DNA of 40,492 nucleotides from an uncultured Collinsella sp. (GCA_902494765.1 CABUUK010000013.1:1-40492), one strand, 5' to 3'; shown: positions 23,855 to 33,631, numbered from the stretch's first letter. Translations and numbers: made by a program. The notes: generated by a model from the sequence alone, not told the origin.

Positions 23855-25204
23855 CTAGCTTTCGATATAGTCTTTGAGCTTGCTGCTGCGGCTCGGGTGG
23901 CGGAGCTTGGCCAAGGTCTTGGACTCGATCTGGCGGATACGCTCGCGCGTGACGCCAAACTCGCGGCCGACTTCCTCGAGCGTGCGGGGATGCCCGTCGA
24001 CAAGGCCAAAGCGCAGCTCGATAACCTTGCGCTCACGATCGGCAAGCGAGTCGAGCACCTGGGTGAGCTGCTCCTGCAGCATGGAGAAGCTGGCGGCATC
24101 GGGCGGAACGATAGCCTGGGAGTCCTCGATGAAGTCGCCCAGCTGGGAATCCTCTTCCTCGCCGATGGGGGTCTCGAGCGACACGGGCTCCTGCGAAATC
24201 TTCTGGATCTCGCGGACGCGGTCGGCGCTCATGTCCATCTCGGCACCGATCTCCTCAGGGGTCGGGTCGCGACCCAGGTCCTGAAGGAGCTGGCGCTGCA
24301 CGCGGACGAGCTTGTTGATGGTCTCGACCATATGCACGGGAATACGGATGGTACGGGCCTGATCGGCAATGGCGCGCGTAATGGCCTGACGGATCCACCA
24401 CGTGGCGTACGTGGAGAACTTAAAGCCCTTCTGGTAGTCGAACTTCTCAACGGCGCGGATCAGACCGAGGTTGCCCTCCTGGATCAGGTCAAGGAACAGC
24501 ATGCCGCGGCCGACATAGCGTTTGGCGATGGAGACGACCAGACGCAGGTTTGCGCTGATGAGTGCCTGCTTAGCTTCGAGGCCGACGTTCTCAATGCGCG
24601 TAAGACGACGCATCTCGGCACGCGTGAGCTCGAGCTCACCGGCATCGGCGGCCTCGAGCTTCTCGGTGGCCTCAAGACCGGCCTCGATCTTCATGGCCAG
24701 ATCGACCTCTTCGGAGGCGGTCAGCAGGTCGACCTTGCCGATCTCTTTGAGGTACATACGAACCGGATCGCCGGTCAGCATCACCGTGGAGGCATCGATG
24801 CCACGCACGCGGGAGCGTGAACGGGACGTGCGCACGGTGCGCTTCTTCTTGCTCTTGGAAGAACCCATCTCGGCATCGGCCTGACGGGCCATCTTGAGCT
24901 CGTGATCGTCGAGCGAGCCGGAATCGTGCTCGTCGTCGTCATCGAAATCGTCGGTATCGGTATCGTTATCGTCATCGTCGACGTCCATGGGGGCGTCGTC
25001 GTTACCGCTCGCGGAGATAATCTGGATGCCGCTGTTGCGCAGCGCGGAATACACCGCGGTGAGCTGCTCGTCAGAAACATCGATATCCTTCAGGGCGACC
25101 TGAATCTCGTCCTCGGTTACCGAAGTCCTGTTTGAGCCGTTGCCCATGAGCTTTGCAACGTAGGATTCCAGCCCAGTACCCGTGCTCTCAGTCTTTTTTG
25201 GCAC
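23855..25204 (-). CDS. rpoD: Primary RNA polymerase sigma factor RpoD
   Basis: Housekeeping sigma-70 factor. Numbering from the ATG at 25219, the protein has a short region 1.1-like N-terminus, a very acidic stretch (about 74-106), a Lys/Arg/Ser-rich stretch (121-139), then region 1.2 (DPVRMYLKEIG), region 2 (ANLRLVVSIAKRYVGRGM, LDLIQEGNLGLIRAVEKFDY, FSTYATWWIRQAI), region 3 and region 4 (LRFGLVDGHPRTLEEVGREF, VTRERIRQIE). The start is taken as GTG at 25204, 5 nt after GGGAG; the ATG at 25219 is possible but has a weaker site. It follows dnaG after about 100 nt with no terminator, the old macromolecular-synthesis arrangement. Confidence 0.96.
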   Translation of the reverse strand: MPKKTESTGTGLESYVAKLMGNGSNRTSVTEDEIQVALKDIDVSDEQLTAVYSALRNSGIQIISASGNDDAPMDVDDDDNDTDTDDFDDDDEHDSGSLDDHELKMARQADAEMGSSKSKKKRTVRTSRSRSRVRGIDASTVMLTGDPVRMYLKEIGKVDLLTASEEVDLAMKIEAGLEATEKLEAADAGELELTRAEMRRLTRIENVGLEAKQALISANLRLVVSIAKRYVGRGMLFLDLIQEGNLGLIRAVEKFDYQKGFKFSTYATWWIRQAITRAIADQARTIRIPVHMVETINKLVRVQRQLLQDLGRDPTPEEIGAEMDMSADRVREIQKISQEPVSLETPIGEEEDSQLGDFIEDSQAIVPPDAASFSMLQEQLTQVLDSLADRERKVIELRFGLVDGHPRTLEEVGREFGVTRERIRQIESKTLAKLRHPSRSSKLKDYIES

Positions 25205-25314
25205 AGATTCTCCCTTCATAGTCCACAGGACTCAATACTTTAGCACACACATTGACGTCTATACCCAAAAAGAAGACTGGATATAGGCGAGAATACGCTG
25301 GTTGACCACAACAT

Positions 25315-27423
25315 CTAGGCTTGTTCGGTGCCCGCAGCCTCCAGGCCGATCAAACGGAACGGGTCCGCCACGCCGCCGATCGACTTTTGCAGTTCGCGTT
25401 GACGTTGCGAATCCTGCGCGGCCTGCACGGTCAGCGCGCGACGGGCCTCATCATCGAGTGAACGGTCCTGGCGCAGCTTGGCCTGTGCGGCACGCATGCG
25501 ACGCTTGATGGTGTAGAGCTCAAGCGTATCAAGCATAAACACGATGTTCGTCTCGGTGGGGTGCTTGCTCGTCGCGGAGATGCGCCCGGCACTCACAAGC
25601 GTTGCCGCATCGGGACACACTGAGCGCGCCGCATCCATGCAGGCTGCAGGATCGGTTCCCGGCGGCGTTGCCAGAACGGCCCATGCAATGGACTCGTGAC
25701 GCGGGTCAACCCACTCGATGGAGCAGATGCGGTCGGCATACGTGCGGAACAGGTCGGGGTAGCTCGTGAGCATCGTCAACAGCTCGCGCTCCCCTGCCAA
25801 GGACTTGCGTTCAAGATCGGTAAGAACCATCGGCGCCGCCGCAGCCGGTGCGCCCGAACCGTCAGCCACAGGCACAGCGCCCATACCATCAGGCACATCG
25901 ATCGGCGGAAGATCGTCGGGGGCCTCCACGGGCGCGGCACCGTAGGCATCGAGCGGGACGTAGTCGTACGGCTCTTCTTCGACCGGCGTCGCTACTGCCG
26001 GCGTCGCGCCCGATGCCCAAGCGCCGCGACCGGCATCGCGAGAACCCGACGCCCGACCGCCCGCGCTACCGGACCGCTCAGCCTGTGCCCGCTGGCGCTC
26101 ATAGTTCTGCTCACGACGTCGTTCAGCATCCTCGCGCTTGGCGACATCGCGAAACACACGGCCCGAGCTCGCGCGCACGGTCTCCAGGTCCAAACCAAGC
26201 AGGTCGGCAATCTGGATAAAGTACGTGTCGATCATATAGCTATCGCGCAGCGGATAGATAAGCGTCAGCGCATCTTCCAGCGCCTTGGCGCGACCGCCCG
26301 GCGTGCTAATATCGCTCGACTCCTGCAGCGAACGGTACACAAAGTCCATAAGCGGCTCGGCCGCGTCGATGCGCGCCTGCAGCTCCTGGCCGCCGTGCGC
26401 CGAAATAAACTCCATAGGGTCGTTGCCGTCGGGCAGCACCACGCAGCGCAGGTCCATAGAATCCTGCTCGATAAACTGAATCGCACGGCGAGCGGCCTTT
26501 TGGCCGGCGGCGTCACCATCGAACATGTACACGATGCGCTTGGCAAAGCGGGTGAGCGTCTTGACATGATGCTCCGTGAGCGCGGTGCCCAGCGTGGCGA
26601 CAACGTTTTTAATCCCCGCCTCCCAGCAGGCGATGCAATCGGTATAGCCCTCCACCACGATGGCGGTATCCTGCGCGACGATAAACTCCTTGGCCCAATT
26701 AAAACCGTAGAGGTTTCGCTTTTTATGGAACACGCTCGTCTCGGCGGTGTTGAGATACTTAGGCTGACCGTCGCCCATAATGCGACCGCCAAAGGCAATG
26801 TTGTGACCCTGCTCGTCAAAGATGGGGAACATCACGCGGTCGTAAAAGCGGTCGGCAAGCTGCCCGCGCCCGCGGCTCACGGCAACGTTGGCGTCGATCA
26901 TCTCCTGTGGGGTAAAACCCGCCTGGGACAGGTGCGACACCAGCGCGTTACGGCCCGGTGCAAAGCCCAGGCAGTAGCGGCGGCAGACGTCGCCGCCCAT
27001 GCCGCGGCTGGCAAAGTACTCGCGCGGACGGCCGTCCTTACCACGCATGAGCATGGTGTGGTAGAACTGGGCGGTCTCGGCGCACAGATCGTAGATGCGG
27101 GCACGCTTGGTGCCGCGCTTGCGGCGATCTCCGGTGTCATGCAGCTCAATACCCGCGCGATCGGCCAAGTAACGGATTGACTCGGGAAAGCTCAGGTTCT
27201 CGCGCTTCATGATATACGTGAAAACGTCGCCACCCTCGCCGCAGCCAAAGCAATGCCACACCTGCGTGGCGGGGATAATGTGGAAGGACGGCGTCTTTTC
27301 GCCATGGAAGGGGCAGCATCCCCAAAACTCATGGCCGCGGGGCTTGAGCTCGACCGTTTCCTGCACGATGGCAACCAGGTCAGACGCAGCGCGTACCTGG
27401 TCTTTTTCTTCATCGCTAATCAC
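25315..27423 (-). CDS. dnaG: DNA primase
   Basis: Makes RNA primers for replication with the DnaB helicase. The 702-residue product has a CHC2 zinc finger (Cys37, His40, Cys58, Cys61), the primase core with Toprim motifs VVEGYTDCI and YMFDGDAAGQKAARR, and a helicase-binding C-terminus. Between them lies a long low-complexity insert rich in Arg, Gly, Ala and Pro (RSGSAGGRASGSRDAGRGAW and following). The start is GTG at 27423, inside the end of ribF (8-nt overlap), with GGGGTGAG upstream. It is probably co-transcribed with rpoD. Confidence 0.96.
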   Translation of the reverse strand: MISDEEKDQVRAASDLVAIVQETVELKPRGHEFWGCCPFHGEKTPSFHIIPATQVWHCFGCGEGGDVFTYIMKRENLSFPESIRYLADRAGIELHDTGDRRKRGTKRARIYDLCAETAQFYHTMLMRGKDGRPREYFASRGMGGDVCRRYCLGFAPGRNALVSHLSQAGFTPQEMIDANVAVSRGRGQLADRFYDRVMFPIFDEQGHNIAFGGRIMGDGQPKYLNTAETSVFHKKRNLYGFNWAKEFIVAQDTAIVVEGYTDCIACWEAGIKNVVATLGTALTEHHVKTLTRFAKRIVYMFDGDAAGQKAARRAIQFIEQDSMDLRCVVLPDGNDPMEFISAHGGQELQARIDAAEPLMDFVYRSLQESSDISTPGGRAKALEDALTLIYPLRDSYMIDTYFIQIADLLGLDLETVRASSGRVFRDVAKREDAERRREQNYERQRAQAERSGSAGGRASGSRDAGRGAWASGATPAVATPVEEEPYDYVPLDAYGAAPVEAPDDLPPIDVPDGMGAVPVADGSGAPAAAAPMVLTDLERKSLAGERELLTMLTSYPDLFRTYADRICSIEWVDPRHESIAWAVLATPPGTDPAACMDAARSVCPDAATLVSAGRISATSKHPTETNIVFMLDTLELYTIKRRMRAAQAKLRQDRSLDDEARRALTVQAAQDSQRQRELQKSIGGVADPFRLIGLEAAGTEQA

Positions 27424-28423
27424 GGATGCTCACCCCCTGCTTGCCCAAGTTGTGACGAATGTCCTCGATATTACCCTCGACGGTCGCGATCAACTCATCC
27501 AGCGAATCGAACACGCGCGAGGGACGCAGCCAACGCGTAAACGCCAGCGAAACAAAAGAGCCGTACAGGTCGCCCGTATAACCAATTAAATTAGCCTCGA
27601 GATGCGCCGAAGCGACATCGTCGGCATACGTCGGCGGCAGTCCGACGTTCACGGCAGCGGGCCACGCGGTGTCATCGACCAGCACCAGACCCTCATACAC
27701 GCCATCGGCAGGCACCTGAATACCGTCGGGAACCTGCAGGTTTGCCGTGGGAAAGCCCATGCCAGAGCCCTCGTGACGGCCGCGAATAACACCGCCACGC
27801 ACCATATACGGGCGGCCGAGCAACTCAGCAGCAAGCTCCACATGGCCCTGTCCCAGCTCATGACGAATGCGAGTGGCGCAAATGGCCTCACCGCCCTCGC
27901 AAAGCAGATCGTGACCATACACGTCAACGCCGTACTCGGAACCCCAGGCGCGCATCTCGGCAACACCAGAAGCACCGCCACGACCCAGCCTAAAGTCACT
28001 GCCAACGCGAATCGATCGAATGTCGACCAGACGCGACACCAGCGAGAGAAAATCAACATGGTCAAGCGCCGCAACCTCAGGCGTAAAGGGAACGGCCACC
28101 ACCGCATCGACCCCGGTTTGAGCCAGGGCATGCAGACGGTCGGCCGTCGTCATCAATTTTTGAGCGGGCGAAGGGCTCACCACGACGTCCGGGTCGGGAT
28201 CGAAGGTAACCACAACCGCCTTACAGCCATGGGCACGGGCATCACGGACAAGCGCTTCGATGAGTTCCTGGTGTCCACGGTGAACGCCGTCGAACACGCC
28301 AATGGCGATCGATGCGGAACCCAAGTGCTCACACTCATAAAACGTATCGGCAGTAACGATGCGAGCCTCATCCGACTCGCCCGCGAAAAAGACGCGCGCG
28401 AGCTCGCGAGCGGACAACATCAT
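27416..28423 (-). CDS. ribF: Bifunctional riboflavin kinase/FAD synthetase
   Basis: Phosphorylates riboflavin to FMN and adenylylates it to FAD. The 335-residue product has an N-terminal nucleotidyltransferase domain with FDGVHRGH (44-51) and VVTFDPDPDVV, and a C-terminal flavokinase domain (RGGVIRGRHEGSGMGFPTAN, DGVYEGLVLVDDTAWPAAVN). The ATG overlaps the truB stop by 4 nt (ATGA), and the gene end overlaps dnaG. The truB-ribF pair is widely conserved in bacteria. Confidence 0.96.
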   Translation of the reverse strand: MMLSARELARVFFAGESDEARIVTADTFYECEHLGSASIAIGVFDGVHRGHQELIEALVRDARAHGCKAVVVTFDPDPDVVVSPSPAQKLMTTADRLHALAQTGVDAVVAVPFTPEVAALDHVDFLSLVSRLVDIRSIRVGSDFRLGRGGASGVAEMRAWGSEYGVDVYGHDLLCEGGEAICATRIRHELGQGHVELAAELLGRPYMVRGGVIRGRHEGSGMGFPTANLQVPDGIQVPADGVYEGLVLVDDTAWPAAVNVGLPPTYADDVASAHLEANLIGYTGDLYGSFVSLAFTRWLRPSRVFDSLDELIATVEGNIEDIRHNLGKQGVSIRD

Positions 28424-29352
28424 CGAACACCGCCGATTGCCTGCGGAAACACGTGCTCCATAACAAAGCAGCCACTCTCAATGCGGGCGAGCGCCTTGAG
28501 TCCCCCATCGAGCACCAGCGCAAACGGCGCCTTCGAGGCATCGAAATCGGCAAGCGCACGCTCAACGGGAATACGTCGGCCGCAGAGCAGGTCGTCGGCA
28601 AGATTGCCCGGCAAGTCAACACGCGTGGCGCCCAAGGCCGCAATGGGATCCAGGGCAAAGCCAGCGGCGGACTCGGGAGAAAGCTCCTCGACCGCATGAC
28701 AGGCGCCAATGGAAACAACACCGGAGGCCGTGCGGCGCAGCGCGGAAATGTGCGCGGCGCTCTCGCAGGCGCGGCCCAGGTCGCGAGCGAGCGCACGTAT
28801 ATAGGTGCCCTTGCTCACCGAGAACGCCACGGTCCACACACACGTATCACCCTCGCCGCCCACGGCGATCAGGTCGGCGGCATAGACCTCGACGGGGCGC
28901 GGAGGTAGGTCCACCGCATTGCCCTCGCGAGCAGACTTGTAGGCGCGAACGCCATTGACCGAGATAGCCGAAAACGCCGGCGGCACCTGCATCTGCGGAC
29001 CCAGCATGGCGGCCAAGCGCTCACGCGCATAGGCAGGATCGCGGAGCTCGTCGGCAACAGCCACCGTGCGGACCGCCTCGCCCTCCGCATCATCGGTATT
29101 GGTCTCGGCACCAAACGAGATGTCGGCGACGTAGCTTTTGATATCGAGCGTGAGCATACCCAGCAGACGGGTGGCCTGGCCCACGCCCACCACCATGACA
29201 CCCGATGCCATGGGGTCGAGCGTGCCGGCATGGCCGACGCGCCGCTCATGGAGGGCGCGTCGGCATTGCGAGACCACATCGTGGGACGTGCAGCCCACCG
29301 GCTTATCGACGGCGAGCAGCATATTCAGTTGAGAAGGCGTACGACGAGCCAT
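28420..29352 (-). CDS. truB: tRNA pseudouridine(55) synthase TruB
   Basis: Converts U55 in the T loop of tRNA to pseudouridine. The 310-residue product has LLAVDKPVGCTSHDVV, the catalytic motif RVGHAGTLDPMASGVM with Asp46, and a typical FSVSKGTYIRALARDLG block. The ATG at 29352 follows GGATGG, 13 nt past the nrnA-like stop. It overlaps ribF at its end. Confidence 0.96.
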   Translation of the reverse strand: MARRTPSQLNMLLAVDKPVGCTSHDVVSQCRRALHERRVGHAGTLDPMASGVMVVGVGQATRLLGMLTLDIKSYVADISFGAETNTDDAEGEAVRTVAVADELRDPAYARERLAAMLGPQMQVPPAFSAISVNGVRAYKSAREGNAVDLPPRPVEVYAADLIAVGGEGDTCVWTVAFSVSKGTYIRALARDLGRACESAAHISALRRTASGVVSIGACHAVEELSPESAAGFALDPIAALGATRVDLPGNLADDLLCGRRIPVERALADFDASKAPFALVLDGGLKALARIESGCFVMEHVFPQAIGGVR

Positions 29353-29367
29353 GTACCATCCAAAAAG

Positions 29368-30411
29368 TTAAAGCTCGACGGTCACCGAAGCGGGATCCTC
29401 CCCCACCAGCTCGGCCAGCATGGGAAGTGCCACGGTGAGCGTCTCGAGAATCGTTCCGTTGTTGGAGAAACCGGCGGCAGCGGGATGTCCGCCTCCGCCA
29501 AAGGCAGCAGCGATCTCGGAAACGTTGAGGTCGCCCTTGGAGCGCAGGTTGCCGCGCACCTTGGTATCGCCCTCGATACCCTTCAGGAACAGGCAGACCT
29601 CGACGCCCATCACTGAGCGCACCACGTCAACCAGGCCGTCGCACTCATCCGAGGTGACACCGCAAGCCTCAAGGTCACTCTGGTACGCGTAGCTATACGC
29701 GACGCGCCCGTGGGCCACTGTCTTGATGCGGCCCATAACGATGGACTTGAGGTGCAAAAACTCAACGCGCATGCTCTGATATACCTCGAGTGCCACTCGC
29801 GCCGGATCGGCACCGTGGGCAACCAGTCGTGAAGCCGCATGGAACGCAGCGGCATCGGCGTTTTGGTACTGAAAACGGCCGGTATCGGTAACCAAGCCAC
29901 ATAGCAGGCAGGTCGCAACGCCATCACGTGCGACAATGCCGCAATTGTCCAAGAAACGGTCGATGATCATGGCGCAGGCCGCGGCATCGACGCGCCTCAG
30001 ACTCAGCTCGGCAAACTCCTCGCGCGCCGGATGATGATCGAAGCACACCACATGCTTGGAGCGACGAAGCACCTCGGCGGAATTATTGAGGCGCTCGACG
30101 ACCGGTACGTCCACCGAGATGAACAGGTCAGGATTGCCGGCGTACGCAGATGCCGGCACCAGACGGTCGGAGCCTTCCATAAAGCGGTAAATGCGCGGAA
30201 CCGGGTCATCGTCTGCCAGCAGAAGCGCAATGTCCTTGTTGGGGAAAAACTTCATGAGCGAAAGGCCCAGACCCAATACGGAGCCCAAGGCATCGCCATC
30301 GGGAGAAGTATGTCCCGAAATCGCAATGGGGGACGCACCCTCGATGAGCTCGAGGATGCGTCGCTGAATATCTGCAGACTCGCACGAGGCGAGGTCGGCG
30401 GAATTAGTCAT
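29368..30411 (-). CDS. nrnA: DHH-family phosphoesterase (NrnA-like oligoribonuclease/pAp phosphatase)
   Basis: Degrades short oligoribonucleotides and may hydrolyse pAp or cyclic dinucleotide products. In the 347-residue product, metal-binding motifs are HTSPDGDALGS (34-44), CFDHHPA (123-129) and TDTGRFQY, and the DHHA1 domain ends with GGGGHPAAAGFS. The ATG at 30411 lies inside the end of rbfA (8-nt overlap). Its place between rbfA and truB is typical for NrnA in Gram-positive bacteria. The true substrate cannot be decided here. Confidence 0.93.
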   Translation of the reverse strand: MTNSADLASCESADIQRRILELIEGASPIAISGHTSPDGDALGSVLGLGLSLMKFFPNKDIALLLADDDPVPRIYRFMEGSDRLVPASAYAGNPDLFISVDVPVVERLNNSAEVLRRSKHVVCFDHHPAREEFAELSLRRVDAAACAMIIDRFLDNCGIVARDGVATCLLCGLVTDTGRFQYQNADAAAFHAASRLVAHGADPARVALEVYQSMRVEFLHLKSIVMGRIKTVAHGRVAYSYAYQSDLEACGVTSDECDGLVDVVRSVMGVEVCLFLKGIEGDTKVRGNLRSKGDLNVSEIAAAFGGGGHPAAAGFSNNGTILETLTVALPMLAELVGEDPASVTVEL

Positions 30412-30814
30412 CTAAAGCTGCCTCCTGGGCGGCATCCGCTATCGGATAGCCGTCCTCGTCCTTTTCGATCGCAAGCGTGGCGGGAACGTTTTCCAGCGCA
30501 CGCGTGATGCGCTCGGCCTCATCGGTCGAGCGATCGATGCGAAAATCGAGCTCGGGCGTAACACGCCAATCGAGTGAGCGAGCCAACAGGCTGCGAATAC
30601 GGCCCTTAGCGCTTGCGAGCGCCTCCATGACCTCGTCGTATCGGCTCGCATCGCACGACACGTACACGCGCGCGAACGAACGGTCCACCGCGACCTCGAC
30701 CGCAGTCAAAGTAACGAGGTCGAGACGCGGATCGGAAACCTCAAAGAGCAGGATATAACCGAGCTTCTCGCGAAGCTGCTCGCCCAGACGGCGGGTTGCC
30801 TGCGTTTGCTTCAT
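30404..30814 (-). CDS. rbfA: Ribosome-binding factor A
   Basis: Assembly factor for the 30S subunit that acts on the 5' end of 16S rRNA. The 136-residue product begins MKQTQATRRLGEQLREKLGY and contains the KH-like core: EVSDPRLDLVTLTAVEVAVD, ARVYVS, and RSLLARSLDWRVTPELDFRIDRS. The ATG at 30814 follows GGGGGTAG within the gap to infB. The open frame upstream is the antiparallel reading of infB and is not coding. Confidence 0.95.
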   Translation of the reverse strand: MKQTQATRRLGEQLREKLGYILLFEVSDPRLDLVTLTAVEVAVDRSFARVYVSCDASRYDEVMEALASAKGRIRSLLARSLDWRVTPELDFRIDRSTDEAERITRALENVPATLAIEKDEDGYPIADAAQEAALDD

Positions 30815-30825
30815 AGCGCTACCCC

Positions 30826-33540
30826 CTACTCGGTACGGGCAACCTGGTCGATGCGGTAACCCTCGATCTGGTCGCCGGGCTTGATGTCCTGGAAGTTCTC
30901 CAGGCCAATGCCGCCCTCGGAACCGCTCTTGAGGCTCTTGGCCTCGTCCTTGTAGTGGCGCATCGAGGCGATCTTGCCGTTGAAGACCACGATACCGTCG
31001 CGCACCAGACGCACGGAATCGGTCGCGGCGATCTCGCCCTCCTCGACGCGGACACCGGCGGCGATACCGACTTTGGGCACCTTGAAGGTGTCCAGGACGG
31101 TCGCGGTACCCGTGGCGACCTCGACCTCGGTGGGCTTGAGCATGCCGATACGGGCGGCGTCGAGCTCCTCGAGGCACTTGTAGATAACGTCGTAGCAACG
31201 GATCTCGACGCCCTCGCGCTCGGCAGCGGAGCGGGCCTTACCGTCGGGACGGACGCCAAAGCCGATGATGATGGCGTTGGAGGCGTCGGCCAGGACGACG
31301 TCGGTCTCGTTGATGGCGCCGACAGCGGAGTGGATCGTGTTGATGCGAACCTCGGACTGATCCATCTTGTCGAGCGAGTCCTGAAGGGCCTCGATGGAAC
31401 CCTGGACGTCTGCCTTGATGATCAGGTTGAGCTCCTTGACCTCGGCGTCGGCAATAGTCTCGAAGAGGTTCTCGAGCGTGACGTGCTTGACGCGGCTCTG
31501 CTCCTCGATACGGGCCTTGAGCGAACGCTCGTCGGCCAGGGCACGAGCCTCGCGCTCGTCCTCGAACACGCGGAACTCGTCACCGGCGTTGGGCACGGAC
31601 TGCAGGCCCAAAATCTCGACGGCGTCGGAGGGACCGGCCTCGGTGACGGCGCGACCCTTGGGGTCGAGCATGGCGCGGACGCGGCCGTAGGTAAGGCCGG
31701 CGACCAGCGTATCGCCCACGTGCAGGGTACCGCGGGTCACGAGCACGGTAGCGACCGAGCCGCGGCCCTTGTCGAGCTTGGCCTCGAGGACGTTGCCGGA
31801 GGCAAAGGTGTCTGGGTTGGCCTTGAGCTCGAGCACGTCGGCCTGGAGCAGCACGGTCTCCAGAAGGTCGTCGATACCGATCTTCTGCTTGGCAGAGATG
31901 TTGACGAACATGTTCTGTCCGCCCCACTCCTCGGGGATGACGCCGTACTCGGTGAGCTCCTGACGCACGCGGTCGGGGTTGGCGCCGGGCTTATCGATCT
32001 TGTTGACGGCAACGACGATGGGAACGCCGGCAGCCTTGGCGTGGTTGATCGACTCGACCGTCTGGGGCATGACGCCGTCGTCGGCAGCCACGATCAGAAT
32101 GACGATGTCGGTCACCTTGGCGCCACGGGCACGCATAGCCGTAAAGGTGGCGTGACCCGGGGTATCGATGAAGGTGATCTTGCGGTCGTTGATCATGACC
32201 TGCGAAGCGCCGATGGCCTGCGTAATGCCGCCCGCCTCGCCGGCAGCAACGCCGGTGTGACGGATGGCGTCGAGCAGCGAAGTCTTGCCGTGGTCGACGT
32301 GGCCCATGACGGTGACGACCGGTGCGCGCGGCTTAAGGTCGGCGGGATCGTCGTAGAACGAGAAGGTGTTCTCCTCCTCGGGGGTGATGATCTTGATCTG
32401 GCGGCCCAAGTCGTCGGCAACGAGCTCGACAAGGTCGTCGGACATGGACTGCGTCATCGTGAGCGGCGTACCCAGCAGGAACAGGCGCTTGATGATGTCG
32501 TTGGCCGGAACGTCAAGCGCCTCGGCAAGCTCCTGGACGGTAACGCCCTGGGAGACCTTGATGGCGTCGAGGTCCTCGGGGTTCACGCCCTGAGCCAGCG
32601 CCTCCTCTATCTTGCGCTCCTCCTGAGCCTTGGCAGCCTCGCGCTCGCGCTTCTCCTTGCGCTTCTTGCGGCGACCGGTGGACTCGCGAGAGGCCTCCTC
32701 GACGGCAGCACGAGCCTCCTCGAGCACCTTCTCGCGGCTGTACTCCTCGGCCTCGCGAGCCATGCGGCTGTAGTGGTCCTCTTCGTTGTTGTGACCGCCC
32801 TTGCGCTTCTTGCCCTTGCCCTGCTTGTCGGGGTTGGGGAAGTCCATGCCGGCAGCGACGTTGTTGCTGGCGTTGGTGCGATGGCTGTGCGGACGGCTCT
32901 CGGAGGCGTTGCGCTCGGAGTTGTTGTCGGAAGCGTTGCGATCGTTACGACGGCCACCGCGGCGGTCGTTGTTGCCGCCACGACGGTTACCGCGCTCTGC
33001 GGCGCGCTCGGCCTTGGCCTTGTCCTCGGCGTCCTTCTTCTCCTTGAGCACGGTCTCCTGTGCGGCGATCTGGTCGAGCAGCGAACGGAAGCGCGAACCG
33101 GAGTCGGAAGCGGGGACGGCGCGGCGCTGAGCCTCGCGGGCAGCCTCCTCCTTCTCGCGGGCAAGGCGCTCCTGCTCGGCCTTCTTCTTGGCCTCGGCCT
33201 CGGCGCGGGCAGCCTCCTCGGCAGCCTGGGCTGCGGCAAACTGGCGGCGCTCCTCCTCACGTGCCTTCTCGGCGGCGATGCGCTCGCGCTCGGCCTCGGC
33301 GGCGCGTGCGGCCTCCTCGGCGGCAGCCGCCTGCTCCTCGGCCTGCTTGGCGGCCTCGACTTCCTGGGCGCGGGCCTCGATCACCGAGGCGAGCTGCTTG
33401 CGGACCATAGCGACATAAGCGTCCTCCAAGGTGGAGGAAGCGGACTTAGCGGGAATCTTCATTTCGGCGAGATGACCCATCAGTTCCTTGGAGGTCATGC
33501 CGAACTCTTTGGCCAGGGTGGACACACGGACTTTTGCCAT
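30826..33540 (-). CDS. infB: Translation initiation factor IF-2
   Basis: GTPase that brings initiator tRNA to the ribosome. The 904-residue product begins with an IF2_N module (VRVSTLAKEFGMTSKELMGH), then a long Ala/Glu/Arg helix (50-180), an Arg-Gly-Asn-rich segment (184-217), a charged region, a second IF2_N module (about 330-365), and the G domain with GHVDHGKT at 413-420, DTPGHATF and VNKIDKPG, followed by the C-terminal beta domains. The ATG at 33540 has GGTAGGTGAAG upstream. It follows nusA after 91 nt that hold two hairpins but no ylxR gene. Confidence 0.97.
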   Translation of the reverse strand: MAKVRVSTLAKEFGMTSKELMGHLAEMKIPAKSASSTLEDAYVAMVRKQLASVIEARAQEVEAAKQAEEQAAAAEEAARAAEAERERIAAEKAREEERRQFAAAQAAEEAARAEAEAKKKAEQERLAREKEEAAREAQRRAVPASDSGSRFRSLLDQIAAQETVLKEKKDAEDKAKAERAAERGNRRGGNNDRRGGRRNDRNASDNNSERNASESRPHSHRTNASNNVAAGMDFPNPDKQGKGKKRKGGHNNEEDHYSRMAREAEEYSREKVLEEARAAVEEASRESTGRRKKRKEKREREAAKAQEERKIEEALAQGVNPEDLDAIKVSQGVTVQELAEALDVPANDIIKRLFLLGTPLTMTQSMSDDLVELVADDLGRQIKIITPEEENTFSFYDDPADLKPRAPVVTVMGHVDHGKTSLLDAIRHTGVAAGEAGGITQAIGASQVMINDRKITFIDTPGHATFTAMRARGAKVTDIVILIVAADDGVMPQTVESINHAKAAGVPIVVAVNKIDKPGANPDRVRQELTEYGVIPEEWGGQNMFVNISAKQKIGIDDLLETVLLQADVLELKANPDTFASGNVLEAKLDKGRGSVATVLVTRGTLHVGDTLVAGLTYGRVRAMLDPKGRAVTEAGPSDAVEILGLQSVPNAGDEFRVFEDEREARALADERSLKARIEEQSRVKHVTLENLFETIADAEVKELNLIIKADVQGSIEALQDSLDKMDQSEVRINTIHSAVGAINETDVVLADASNAIIIGFGVRPDGKARSAAEREGVEIRCYDVIYKCLEELDAARIGMLKPTEVEVATGTATVLDTFKVPKVGIAAGVRVEEGEIAATDSVRLVRDGIVVFNGKIASMRHYKDEAKSLKSGSEGGIGLENFQDIKPGDQIEGYRIDQVARTE

Positions 33541-33561
33541 ATGACTTCACCTACCCTTTCT

Positions 33562-33622
33562 GGCACCTTGGGTGCCTAGAGACTGAACGAGCGTGGGAGA
33601 CGCGCCGGGACCCGCCCGGCGC
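33562..33622 (-). other. Two hairpins in the nusA-infB gap
   Basis: GGCACC-TTG-GGTGCC (33562-33576) and GCGCCGGG-ACCCG-CCCGGCGC (33602-33622) are perfect stem-loops. Neither is followed by a T-run, so they are not classical terminators. They may tune infB translation or mRNA stability. Confidence 0.5.
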
Positions 33623-33631
33623 GACCGCGCG

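Noticed and set aside
30955..33579. 874-codon open frame on the plus strand opposite infB
   Set aside because: It is antisense to IF-2, low in complexity (Leu, Gly, Val, Asp), and has no ribosome site or recognisable domain.
33541..33631. A ylxR gene between nusA and infB
   Set aside because: The gap is only 91 nt, contains two hairpins and has no usable reading frame.
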